Shown: positions 1 through 5,596 of the stretch, in pieces
Numbering within the stretch: position 1 is the first letter of the stretch
Layout of the letters: each line of letters starts with the position of its first letter
Source of the DNA: an uncultured Lachnospiraceae bacterium
GTDB lineage: Bacteria > Bacillota > Clostridia > Lachnospirales > Lachnospiraceae
Assembly (NCBI GenBank): GCA_934371505.1
Contig: CAKRNW010000110.1
Location: 1 to 6,690 of the forward strand
Length of the DNA: 6,690 bases
Direction of reading: 5' to 3'
The notes under the pieces: generated by a model
What the model was told of the DNA's origin: nothing
The model's database searches: none
Seen by the model: only the letters and a program-made list of their open reading frames with translations
Program-made: the position numbers and the translations under genes

Positions 1-1199
1 CTGGTAGCGGAAGTTTCCTCAGATGCTGCAGAGTTGGACTGGATAACATCATTGATGTTTTCCACACCCTGACTGATTTCCTTAATGGACTCAGCCTGTC
101 TGTCGGATGCCGTACGGATATTTGCAACCTCCTGGATAATTGCATCCAGTTCATTCATAACCTTATCCATTGCATCATTTGTTTCTTTGGTTACTCTGTT
201 ACCAACAGAAACCTCATTCATGGACTCTTCAATCAACTTCTTGGACTCTACAGCGGAATTTGCACTCTGTTCAGCGAGCTGCCTGATCTGATCAGCAACT
301 ACGGCAAAACCACGACCAGCCTCTCCAGCACGGGCAGCCTCGATGGAAGCATTTAAGGAAAGTAAATTGGTCTGGGATGCGATGCTCTCGATATCAGCAA
401 TAATTTTTTCGATGTTCTGGGTAGTGCTGTTGATACTTTTCATAGCCTCTACCAGTTCGCTCATCTTCTTCTGGCTGTTCGCAGCCTCCATACCAACCTG
501 TTTTGCTTTATCGTGTACGATATCGGTAGACTTGGTATTTTCCAGAACCTGCTGGGTTACTTCATCAACAGTAGCGACCAGCTCCTGTACAGCTGCTGCC
601 TGATTGGTAGCACCCTCAGCGATATCCTGCGCACTCTCAGCCAGCTGGCTGCTGCCTGCGGATACCTGCCCAGAAGACTCCTGAATACCGTGCATCGTGC
701 TGCTGACGGAATCAACCATCTCGTTTAATTTATCTAACACATCGCGAAGCTGTCCAACGTAGGATTCCGGACAACTGCTATGTACATCGAAGTTACCTTC
801 CGAGAAATTATCTACAATGGAAAGAAGATCGGAAACAATTTTCTTTAAAACATTGGCAGCAGTCTCAAAACTGTTGGATAATTCACCCAACTCATCCTTT
901 GACTCATAGGGCTCTCCGATATCGAAATTGCCTGATGCAATCTTTTCGGAAGCCTCCACCAGTTTATGAATGGGATCAACCAGCATATCAGCGGAAGCTT
1001 TGATCACCATAAAGTTAAAAATAATTCCCAGGATAGCAAGCACTACAACCACTGCAGATCCGATGTAATTTCCGGAAATCAGCAGTCCAACCAATGCTAC
1101 GATTGCAACCAGTATCAGGGAAGTAAGATTCAACTGGAACACACGCATAAGCTTGCTTCTAATTGGTAGGTTTCTTAACATCTGTTTAACACTTTTCAT
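1..1199 (-). CDS. Methyl-accepting chemotaxis protein, C-terminus cut by window edge
   Basis: The reverse strand reads open from an ATG at 1199 to the window edge (399 codons seen, no stop), so the C-terminal end is missing. Two hydrophobic segments (about residues 24-42 and 48-66) are joined by only a few residues, so there is no extracytoplasmic ligand-binding domain. A HAMP segment follows (about 67-120, with DPIHKL and the DELGEL signature), then a second HAMP-like stretch (about 120-165, with GNFD and YVGQLRDVLDKLN). A long heptad-type coiled coil leads to the signalling hairpin tip, QTNLLSLNASIEAARAGEAG (277-296), followed by GRGFAVVADQIRQLAE. Proteins of this family dimerise at the membrane and control the CheA kinase through CheW. 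The start is supported by AAGGAG at 1210-1215, ten bases upstream. The stimulus is unknown; with no outer domain, sensing is probably within the membrane or cytoplasm (inference). Confidence 0.95.
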   Translation of the reverse strand, partial: MKSVKQMLRNLPIRSKLMRVFQLNLTSLILVAIVALVGLLISGNYIGSAVVVVLAILGIIFNFMVIKASADMLVDPIHKLVEASEKIASGNFDIGEPYESKDELGELSNSFETAANVLKKIVSDLLSIVDNFSEGNFDVHSSCPESYVGQLRDVLDKLNEMVDSVSSTMHGIQESSGQVSAGSSQLAESAQDIAEGATNQAAAVQELVATVDEVTQQVLENTKSTDIVHDKAKQVGMEAANSQKKMSELVEAMKSINSTTQNIEKIIADIESIASQTNLLSLNASIEAARAGEAGRGFAVVADQIRQLAEQSANSAVESKKLIEESMNEVSVGNRVTKETNDAMDKVMNELDAIIQEVANIRTASDRQAESIKEISQGVENINDVIQSNSAASEETSAT

Positions 1200-1240
1200 G
1201 TCTTATCTGCTCCTTCAGTAATAATGTCGTTGTATGATAT

Positions 1241-1269
1241 ATTCTAGTTTTTTGTCATTTGATAGTCAA
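1241..1269 (-). promoter_or_regulatory. Sigma-A-type promoter of the chemotaxis receptor gene
   Basis: The minus strand has a -35 box TTGACT (1269-1264), a 17-base spacer and a -10 box TAGAAT (1246-1241), 42 bases before the start codon. It implies that the receptor is transcribed separately from the exchanger gene upstream. No flagellar sigma-D-type promoter (TAAA ... GCCGATAT) is visible. The rest of the 164-base gap (1200-1363) is AT-rich, shows no convincing terminator for the exchanger gene, and holds one stray AACCCATAG copy (1345-1353) of the motif that fills the right end of the window. Confidence 0.75.
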
Positions 1270-1363
1270 GGAGAGAAACATAAAAATTACGAAAATTTTT
1301 GAGCAGAATAAAATTTATCTGAAAGGATATCATGCAGAAACCATAACCCATAGAAAGAAATCA

Positions 1364-2281
1364 CTATCTGATAAAAAGATAGACAGTATATGCCACATAA
1401 AGCAGGACGCAGACACAGCCCTCCCACCGGGACATGTTCTTTTTTGTCCGGGCAAAAACAAACAACATAATGGCACTGACTAACAGCAGTACGCAGTCGA
1501 TGACGGATTCGCCCAGAACCGAAAGGGGAGAAATGACTGCTGACATACCCAGGATAAACAGAATGTTAAAAAGGTTGGAACCGATGGCATTGCCCAAAGC
1601 TAGGCCACTGTCCCCCTTTCTGGTGGCAACAATGGAAGTCACCAGCTCCGGCAGGGAAGTGCCGATGGCGATAATGGTCAGCCCGATAAAATTCTGGCTC
1701 ACGCCGAAATTGGTGGCAATGATGCAGGCTTTATCCACCACCAAATCCCCGCCGAAGATCACCGCCACCAGACCGCCAATCATAAAGAGAATACTTTCAG
1801 GCAGGGAAAGAACCTTCCCGGTGTCCGCCTCTGTCCGGTTTTTCATGGCAGACACAATCATGGCAGCCAGATAAGCCGCCATGCCGATTAAGAGAAGGAC
1901 GCCCTCCAGACGGCTCAGCCTTCCATCCAGAAACATCAAGCAAAGGATGCCTGAAACCACGATATTCAGTGGCATATCCCGCTTTAAAATATCCAGATTT
2001 GTCTGGAAACTGGCGAGAAAAGCGCAGATACCCACCACCACAAGACCGTTAAAAATGTTGGAGCCAACCACGTTGCTGATAGCGATGTCGTTGCTCCCTG
2101 CCAGAGCGGCGTTGATGCTCACCGAAGTTTCCGGTGCGCTGGTTCCCATCGCCACAATGGTCAGCCCGATAATCACGCTGGGCACCTTCAGAATTTTCGC
2201 AAGAGAGGAGCTGCCCTCCACGAAGAAATCCGCTCCTTTTACCAGGAGCAAAAAACCGACGAGTAACCATACATATTCCAT
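1364..2281 (-). CDS. CaCA-family calcium/sodium (cation) antiporter, YrbG-like
   Basis: A 305-residue, strongly hydrophobic membrane protein with the two inverted alpha-repeats that define the Ca2+/cation antiporter superfamily. Alpha-1 has GTSAPE (46-51) followed by VVGSNIFN (71-78). Alpha-2 has GTSLPE (207-212) followed by AIGSNLFN (233-240). The conserved acidic residues E51 and E212 and the GSN asparagines N75 and N236 are the expected ion-binding residues. The length fits bacterial YrbG-type exchangers (about 300-325 residues, around ten membrane segments). The ATG at 2281 is preceded by AAAGGA (2288-2293). The gene lies behind a manganese-type riboswitch, so although the family is named for Na+/Ca2+ exchange, Mn2+ or mixed Mn2+/Ca2+ export is a reasonable inference here; sequence alone cannot settle the ion. 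It looks monocistronic, because the next gene downstream has its own promoter. Confidence 0.93.
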   Translation of the reverse strand: MEYVWLLVGFLLLVKGADFFVEGSSSLAKILKVPSVIIGLTIVAMGTSAPETSVSINAALAGSNDIAISNVVGSNIFNGLVVVGICAFLASFQTNLDILKRDMPLNIVVSGILCLMFLDGRLSRLEGVLLLIGMAAYLAAMIVSAMKNRTEADTGKVLSLPESILFMIGGLVAVIFGGDLVVDKACIIATNFGVSQNFIGLTIIAIGTSLPELVTSIVATRKGDSGLALGNAIGSNLFNILFILGMSAVISPLSVLGESVIDCVLLLVSAIMLFVFARTKKNMSRWEGCVCVLLYVAYTVYLFIR

Positions 2282-2308
2282 AAGCCTTCCTTTCCGCGAT
2301 AAATGGAC

Positions 2309-2354
2309 AAAAAAAGAGACCTTTACCGCATTAAAAATAAACGATAAAAGTCTC
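2309..2354 (-). terminator. Riboswitch-controlled intrinsic terminator before the exchanger gene
   Basis: On the minus strand the arm GAGACTTTTATCG (2354-2342) pairs along its whole length with CGGTAAAGGTCTC (2328-2316). That gives 13 continuous pairs with two G-U wobbles and a 13-base loop, followed by seven T residues (2315-2309). The 5' arm includes the 3' strand of the aptamer P1 helix (CTTTTAT, 2350-2344), so the terminator and P1 cannot form together. This predicts read-through when the ligand stabilises P1 and termination without it. Confidence 0.88.
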
Positions 2355-2441
2355 GTTATCTCAATAATAACCGGCTTTGCAGCGTGATGACGATTACTAT
2401 TCCATCCGAAAAAGGCCAGGATGCCAACTACTCCCTTTTAT
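2344..2441 (-). promoter_or_regulatory. yybP-ykoY manganese riboswitch aptamer
   Basis: The minus-strand leader carries the landmarks of the yybP-ykoY class. P1 is ATAAAAG (2441-2435) with CTTTTAT (2350-2344). The conserved GGGAGTAG follows the P1 5' strand (2435-2428). An arm is closed by CATCC/GGATG (2423-2419 with 2407-2403). A nine-pair helix AATAGTAAT/GTTATTATT (2401-2393 with 2371-2363) has the conserved CGTCA (2392-2388) at its top and a GCT-GCAA-AGC cap next to it. A GAGAC motif runs into the closing strand. In characterised members the two docked loops bind Mn2+. It sits just downstream of the promoter and forms an alternative fold with the terminator, so Mn2+ should switch the exchanger gene on. 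One G of the usual GGGGAGTAG appears to be missing, which is within the variation I would expect. The class was assigned by eye, without a covariance-model search. Confidence 0.88.
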
Positions 2442-2447
2442 AGGTTC

Positions 2448-2476
2448 ATTCTATGCAGAAATCTGCGGTGTGTCAA
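2448..2476 (-). promoter_or_regulatory. Sigma-A-type promoter driving riboswitch and exchanger
   Basis: The minus strand has a consensus -35 TTGACA (2476-2471), a 17-base spacer and a -10 TAGAAT (2453-2448). Transcription should start near 2441, exactly where the P1 helix of the aptamer begins. The spacer contains a small palindrome, GCAGA-AA-TCTGC (2455-2466). The promoter lies just past the stop codon of the YolD-like gene, so the exchanger has its own transcription unit. Confidence 0.85.
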
Positions 2477-2509
2477 CAAATTCTTTTCGACAAAGAAAGA
2501 CAGCAGCAA

Positions 2510-2923
2510 TTATTCCGGCTGGAGAAAGGTAATTTCCATGATTTCATCCAGAGGAATGGAAACTCTATCTGCCATGATAAGCATCCGCTTGTAAGCTGCA
2601 ATCTTTTTTACGGTGCCTTCATGGGTCACATAAGCTCCACCCTCTTTCCGGGCATCCGGTTGAAAATAGGTAATGCGGACAGAAGGAGAGTCAGGAAGCT
2701 GCCCTGCAAGGAGTTGGAGCTGTTCATTTAGCGCCTCTTTTTCGTATTCGTCCAGATCCATCCGTTCCTGTGTCTGCCGCGCCGTCTCTTTGATGGCGGC
2801 ATCGTAACCTGTAAGTGCCGCAAAAGGGGAAAACTGGGCAGCCCTGTCCTCCATGGGCATCTGGGGACGGGTCTGGGACACATGATGGGGCAGATGGATG
2901 ATATCTTCGTAGTTGTCGCTCAT
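2510..2923 (-). CDS. YolD-like protein, partner of Y-family polymerase
   Basis: A 137-residue soluble protein that resembles the YolD-like family, which in Firmicutes is typically encoded next to Y-family (UmuC/DinB-like) polymerases. Visible features are MEDRAAQFSPFAALTGYDAA (24-43) and a charged helical segment (about 44-75). A beta-rich C-terminal half follows, with VRITYFQPD (82-90) and the stretch ending in IPLDEIMEI (123-131). The start codon overlaps the polymerase stop as ATGA (2920-2923), with GGAGG at 2933-2937, nine bases upstream, so the two are likely translationally coupled. The role is assumed to be accessory to translesion synthesis, perhaps analogous to UmuD, but the biochemistry is not known from sequence. 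No terminator with a clear T-run is seen after the stop; the promoter of the exchanger follows within about 40 bases. Confidence 0.85.
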   Translation of the reverse strand: MSDNYEDIIHLPHHVSQTRPQMPMEDRAAQFSPFAALTGYDAAIKETARQTQERMDLDEYEKEALNEQLQLLAGQLPDSPSVRITYFQPDARKEGGAYVTHEGTVKKIAAYKRMLIMADRVSIPLDEIMEITFLQPE

Positions 2924-4437
2924 GCTTTGTGCCCTCCGATCTGCCGGTTTCTGTCCTTTGCGGTAGCCCCTTCCTGGAGACTCATTCCCCGCAAAATCGC
3001 GTTTTTTCCAAACTTTTTCTTGATGGCTAGAGTGGCCTCCTGGATTTTCCGCTCCTTTTCCAACGCTGCCTTTTCTTCCTCTTTCCGGGCATCCTCTGCG
3101 GCATAATTGGTGAAAAGAGAAAGCTGTTCAAAGCCGCCGTCCGTTAAGGGAGCAGAGGCCTCATCCACCACACGGTTTGCCACAATATTTAACCGCCGGA
3201 TCAGAAGATTGGGATTCACGATCTCATCATAGAGCCGGGTAGCAGCCTGCAAAATGAGTTTAGAAGAAGAGGTATACTTTTCCAGATTGATGGTGCCGTG
3301 GGCGTGTTTGGGAATCCGCCGCCCGTACCGATCCACCGTGACCGCACCGTGATACCCTTTACGGCGGTTAGGGTCATTTAAGTTTTCAATATCATAGCCC
3401 ACGGTAATGACCAGCTGGTCAGTGACCAGCCGTTTATCCACCAGATCCAGGGCAAGAAAATCTGCCATCTCCTGCAATACCAGCCGGGCTTTGTCCGCCT
3501 CATAAGGACAGTGGAGAACCTGCCCGGAGCCGATACTGCTGGCACGGGGCTTGTAAGCCTTGATAGCCTCCACGGTACAGGGCTCCCAGCCCCAGGCATG
3601 ATCAATGAGCAGTTCCGCATTTTTTCCGAAAAGCTGATAGAGCAAATCTTCGTTTTTCACAGAACAGCGGGCGATGTCCCCCATGGTAAACATGCCGTAT
3701 TCCTCCAGCTTGGAGGCATAGCCCCTGCCCACCCGCCAGAAGTCTGTGAGGGGGCGGTGTCCCCAGAGGGAATGGCGAAACTCCATCTCGTTAAGCTGGG
3801 CAATCCGCACGCCGTTTTCGTCTGCCGGAATGTGTTTTGCCACAATATCCATGGCAACTTTACATAGGAACAAATTGGTTCCGATGCCGGCGGTGGCAGT
3901 AATGCCTGTGGTTTTCAGTACATCCGCAATAATCTTCCGGGCAAGCTCCTGGGGGGACAGTTTATAGGTGGTTAGATAGTGGGTGACATCCATAAATACC
4001 TCATCGATGGAGTATACCACCATGTCCTCCGGTGCAATGTATTTCATGTAAATTTCGTAAATCCGGGAACTGCATTTCATGTAATGCGCCATCCGGGGCG
4101 GTGCAACCACAAAATCAATCCCAAGTTCTGGGGAGGCGGCAAGGGCAGAGGCAGAGGAGGAAGTCCCCGTAAATCTGCCACCAGGTGATTTGGCACGTCT
4201 CTGGATGTTCGCCTCCCGGATTTTCTGCCGCACCTCAAAAAGACGGGCACGTCCGGAAATTCCATAGGCCTTTAAGGAAGGAGTCACTGCCAGACAGATG
4301 GTTTTGTCCGTGCGGATCTCGTCCGCAACCACAAGATTGGTGTCCAGGGGGTCAAGCCCTAACCCCAGGCACTCCACGGAGGCATAGAAAGATTTTAGGT
4401 CGATAGCGATATAGGTATGTTCTTCGGCAATAGACAA
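2920..4437 (-). CDS. Y-family translesion DNA polymerase (UmuC/DinB-like)
   Basis: A 505-residue polymerase of the ImpB/MucB/SamB family that copies past damaged template bases. The first catalytic aspartate is in IAIDLKSFYASVEC (D13; Y18 sits at the steric-gate position). The second carboxylate pair is in YSIDEVFMD (D145, E146). GITATAGIGTNLFLCKVAMD (178-197) is the palm motif, and DFWRVGRGYASKLEEYGM (232-249) matches the helix-hairpin-helix of the thumb. The little-finger domain runs to about residue 425. QLSLF (438-442) is a clear beta-clamp binding motif, and a charged tail ends in NRQIGGHKA. A Ser/Ala/Gly-rich insert lies at about 84-104. Translation apparently begins at a TTG codon, with AAAGGAG at 4450-4456, 12 bases upstream; no ATG lies nearby in frame. 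No GAAC-N4-GTTC LexA box is seen in the 48-base gap upstream. The gene is coupled to the YolD-like gene downstream and probably co-transcribed with pnuC. Confidence 0.95.
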   Translation of the reverse strand: MSIAEEHTYIAIDLKSFYASVECLGLGLDPLDTNLVVADEIRTDKTICLAVTPSLKAYGISGRARLFEVRQKIREANIQRRAKSPGGRFTGTSSSASALAASPELGIDFVVAPPRMAHYMKCSSRIYEIYMKYIAPEDMVVYSIDEVFMDVTHYLTTYKLSPQELARKIIADVLKTTGITATAGIGTNLFLCKVAMDIVAKHIPADENGVRIAQLNEMEFRHSLWGHRPLTDFWRVGRGYASKLEEYGMFTMGDIARCSVKNEDLLYQLFGKNAELLIDHAWGWEPCTVEAIKAYKPRASSIGSGQVLHCPYEADKARLVLQEMADFLALDLVDKRLVTDQLVITVGYDIENLNDPNRRKGYHGAVTVDRYGRRIPKHAHGTINLEKYTSSSKLILQAATRLYDEIVNPNLLIRRLNIVANRVVDEASAPLTDGGFEQLSLFTNYAAEDARKEEEKAALEKERKIQEATLAIKKKFGKNAILRGMSLQEGATAKDRNRQIGGHKA

Positions 4438-4449
4438 CGGTTCCCTGTC

Positions 4450-4456
4450 TCCTTTC
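4450..4456 (-). promoter_or_regulatory. Ribosome binding site that fixes the polymerase TTG start
   Basis: AAAGGAG on the minus strand lies 12 bases before the TTG at 4437-4435. The spacing is slightly long but this is the only good site in the gap. The encoded protein then begins MSIAEEHTYIAID, placing the first catalytic Asp at residue 13, as expected for this family. The weak start codon suggests low translation, which suits a mutagenic polymerase (inference). Confidence 0.65.
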
Positions 4457-4485
4457 TGGAAAAATAACGTGCAATTCTCAACAGG

Positions 4486-5166
4486 TCAGCCCTGAACAGC
4501 CTCCCGTCTGCGCCAACTGATAAAGCCGTACATATCATTAAAGAAGAAAATTACAAAATTCACAATTACCGGAATATACGCCGGATTCTCCATGGCAGCC
4601 AGTGTCCAAAGCACAATCAGCACCAGGTCATTGGCTGCATACCCCACCGCATAATAGGAAGAACGCAGCATGGTCAGTGCCGCCGCCAGAAAGCTGGTGG
4701 TAATGGAAATCGTGCTGAACAGAAGATTGGGGGTTTTTAAAACCCACAAAATATAACAAAAACTGCCGGTTACCAAGACACTGAAAAATAGTAGGCCAAC
4801 GATATGCCGACGATTCAACTGCTGGATCGCTACTTCGCTGCCGTTTGTCTCCGAAGGATTTTTCAGCCAGGTAATGGTAGACCACACCGCCATGGGCAGG
4901 GTCATACCCAGATAGGTCATCATCTCACCCCAGTAGCGGAACCGCCAGGAGATGATGCCGTAGAGGATGCTGAAAACCACCATAAGGATCTGTGCCCACA
5001 CATTTCCCTTTGCGGCAAAAATCAGGGAAGTTACGCCCACCAGTGCCGCCACCAGGGTCGGCAGATCCACATCCCCGGAAAATAAATTGGAAACAACAAC
5101 AATCAACAGGGAGCCAAGCCACAGGCTCCATTCTTTTTTTGTAAAATCTTTTACGGGATTACTCAT
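4486..5166 (-). CDS. pnuC: PnuC-family nicotinamide riboside/mononucleotide transporter
   Basis: A 226-residue membrane protein with about seven hydrophobic segments, matching the usual PnuC length. Family signatures are AAKGNVWAQILMVVFSILYG (51-70) followed by the W/Y-rich stretch ISWRFRYWGEMMTYLGMTLP (72-91). YYAVGYAANDLVLIVLW (171-187) and NFVIFFFNDMYGFISWRR (203-220) follow. PnuC proteins carry nicotinamide riboside or NMN into the cell by facilitated diffusion, trapped by an intracellular kinase, and so feed NAD salvage. Related Pnu transporters take thiamine or riboflavin, but no TPP or FMN riboswitch is visible upstream, so the nicotinamide assignment is preferred. The ATG at 5166 is preceded by AAAGGAG (5176-5182) at nine bases. 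The translesion polymerase follows after 48 bases with no terminator between them. A structured leader with a terminator lies about 180 bases upstream and may control it. Confidence 0.93.
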   Translation of the reverse strand: MSNPVKDFTKKEWSLWLGSLLIVVVSNLFSGDVDLPTLVAALVGVTSLIFAAKGNVWAQILMVVFSILYGIISWRFRYWGEMMTYLGMTLPMAVWSTITWLKNPSETNGSEVAIQQLNRRHIVGLLFFSVLVTGSFCYILWVLKTPNLLFSTISITTSFLAAALTMLRSSYYAVGYAANDLVLIVLWTLAAMENPAYIPVIVNFVIFFFNDMYGFISWRRREAVQG

Positions 5167-5343
5167 GATTATAAACTCCTTTTTCTTATCTGGTAATTTG
5201 TTTATGACAAAAAGAAGAAGTCCAAGGATCCAATAGTGGTATTGTGCGCTTATCTCGTATCATTTATGAACATCCTTTAAATTTTTCCGGGAACAAAGAG
5301 TCCATTGCCGGATCTTTGTGTGCGCCAGCGGTATGCATAGCAT

Positions 5344-5394
5344 AAAAAAGCATCCGCACACATCTTCTGAGACCTAACGATGTGTGGCGAATGC
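5344..5394 (-). terminator. Strong intrinsic terminator in the pnuC leader
   Basis: On the minus strand GCATTCGC plus ACACATC (5394-5379, one bulged C at 5386) pairs with GATGTGTGCGGATGC (5364-5350) in a 15-pair stem with one G-U pair. The loop is 14 bases and six T residues follow (5349-5344). On the plus strand the T-run is absent, so it acts in the minus direction. No protein gene ends just upstream, which points to attenuation or to the end of a small RNA rather than a normal gene terminator. Confidence 0.82.
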
Positions 5395-5453
5395 TCTGTG
5401 CATTCCTACCCGGTGGCAGTCGTGTGAAACATTTCTGTTTCACATACAAATAT
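5344..5453 (-). ncRNA. Structured leader or small RNA upstream of pnuC, class unknown
   Basis: A predicted minus-strand transcript of about 110 bases starts near 5453 and ends at a strong terminator. It folds into close-packed hairpins. GTGAAACA/TGTTTCAC has a GAAA tetraloop (5443-5424, eight perfect pairs). CTGCC/GGTAG follows (5419-5415 with 5410-5406). GAATGC/GCATTC with loop ACAGA (5405-5389) comes next, then the terminator stem. The third hairpin uses the same GCATTC as the base of the terminator, so the two folds compete, as in attenuators and riboswitches. I found no landmarks of TPP, FMN, cobalamin, SAM, T-box, c-di-GMP, preQ1 or ykkC classes. It could be a leader controlling pnuC through NAD-related or other signals, or a stand-alone small RNA, since 177 bases separate its end from pnuC. 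Downstream, CGCACACA (5324-5317) is complementary to TGTGTGCG (5362-5355) in the terminator 3' arm. Confidence 0.5.
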
Positions 5454-5459
5454 GCGGTT

Positions 5460-5488
5460 ATTTTAATGGAAAAATCTCAATTTTGCAA
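5460..5488 (-). promoter_or_regulatory. Promoter for the pnuC leader/small RNA
   Basis: The minus strand has TTGCAA (5488-5483), a 17-base spacer and TAAAAT (5465-5460). Predicted transcription starts near 5453 and runs into the hairpin series. Its -35 box lies only 14 bases from the -35 box of the plus-strand promoter, forming a compact back-to-back pair. I see no better promoter closer to pnuC. Confidence 0.62.
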
Positions 5489-5502
5489 GAGTGTTCTACT
5501 CC

Positions 5503-5531
5503 TTGATAGAGGAAATTTACCGCATTACAAT
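5503..5531 (+). promoter_or_regulatory. Sigma-A-type promoter of the hydrolase relic, with palindromes
   Basis: TTGATA (5503-5508), a 17-base spacer and TACAAT (5526-5531) form a good promoter, with a start near 5538 and a leader of about 59 bases. An inverted repeat ATTACA-N5-TGTAAT (5524-5540) covers the -10 box. A second palindrome TTAGAT-GA-ATCTAA lies at 5548-5561. GGTAAC occurs twice, exactly 20 bases apart (5566-5571 and 5586-5591), the second overlapping the ribosome binding site GAGGT (5584-5588). These could be operator sites; no regulator gene is present in the window. Confidence 0.72.
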
Positions 5532-5596
5532 GAATGTAATATGAAAGTTAGATGAATCTAATCCTGGTAACTTGAGACTATACGAGGTAACGGAAC

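Noticed and set aside
1434..2387. Two long plus-strand open frames (146 and 168 codons) opposite the exchanger gene.
   Set aside because: They are antisense to a gene with clear CaCA motifs, lack ribosome binding sites, and the second runs across the riboswitch. They are shadows.
4438..4500. LexA/SOS box before the polymerase gene.
   Set aside because: No GAAC-N4-GTTC or close variant is present in the gap; SOS control is not supported from this window.
5286..5319. H-type pseudoknot downstream of the terminator (ACAAAGA/TCTTTGT with TCCGG/CCGGA), reminiscent of small riboswitches.
   Set aside because: The connecting loop across the 7-pair stem would be only about two bases, too short to span it, so the two helices are alternatives at best.
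5264..5449. A 61-codon minus-strand frame starting with TTG inside the pnuC leader, considered as a leader peptide.
   Set aside because: It has no Shine-Dalgarno, a TTG start, and runs straight through the terminator hairpin; the RNA structure explains the sequence better.
5167..5596. TPP, FMN or other vitamin riboswitch, since Pnu transporters can carry thiamine or riboflavin.
   Set aside because: None of the conserved cores (for example CTGAGA with ACCTGA for TPP) is present on the minus strand.
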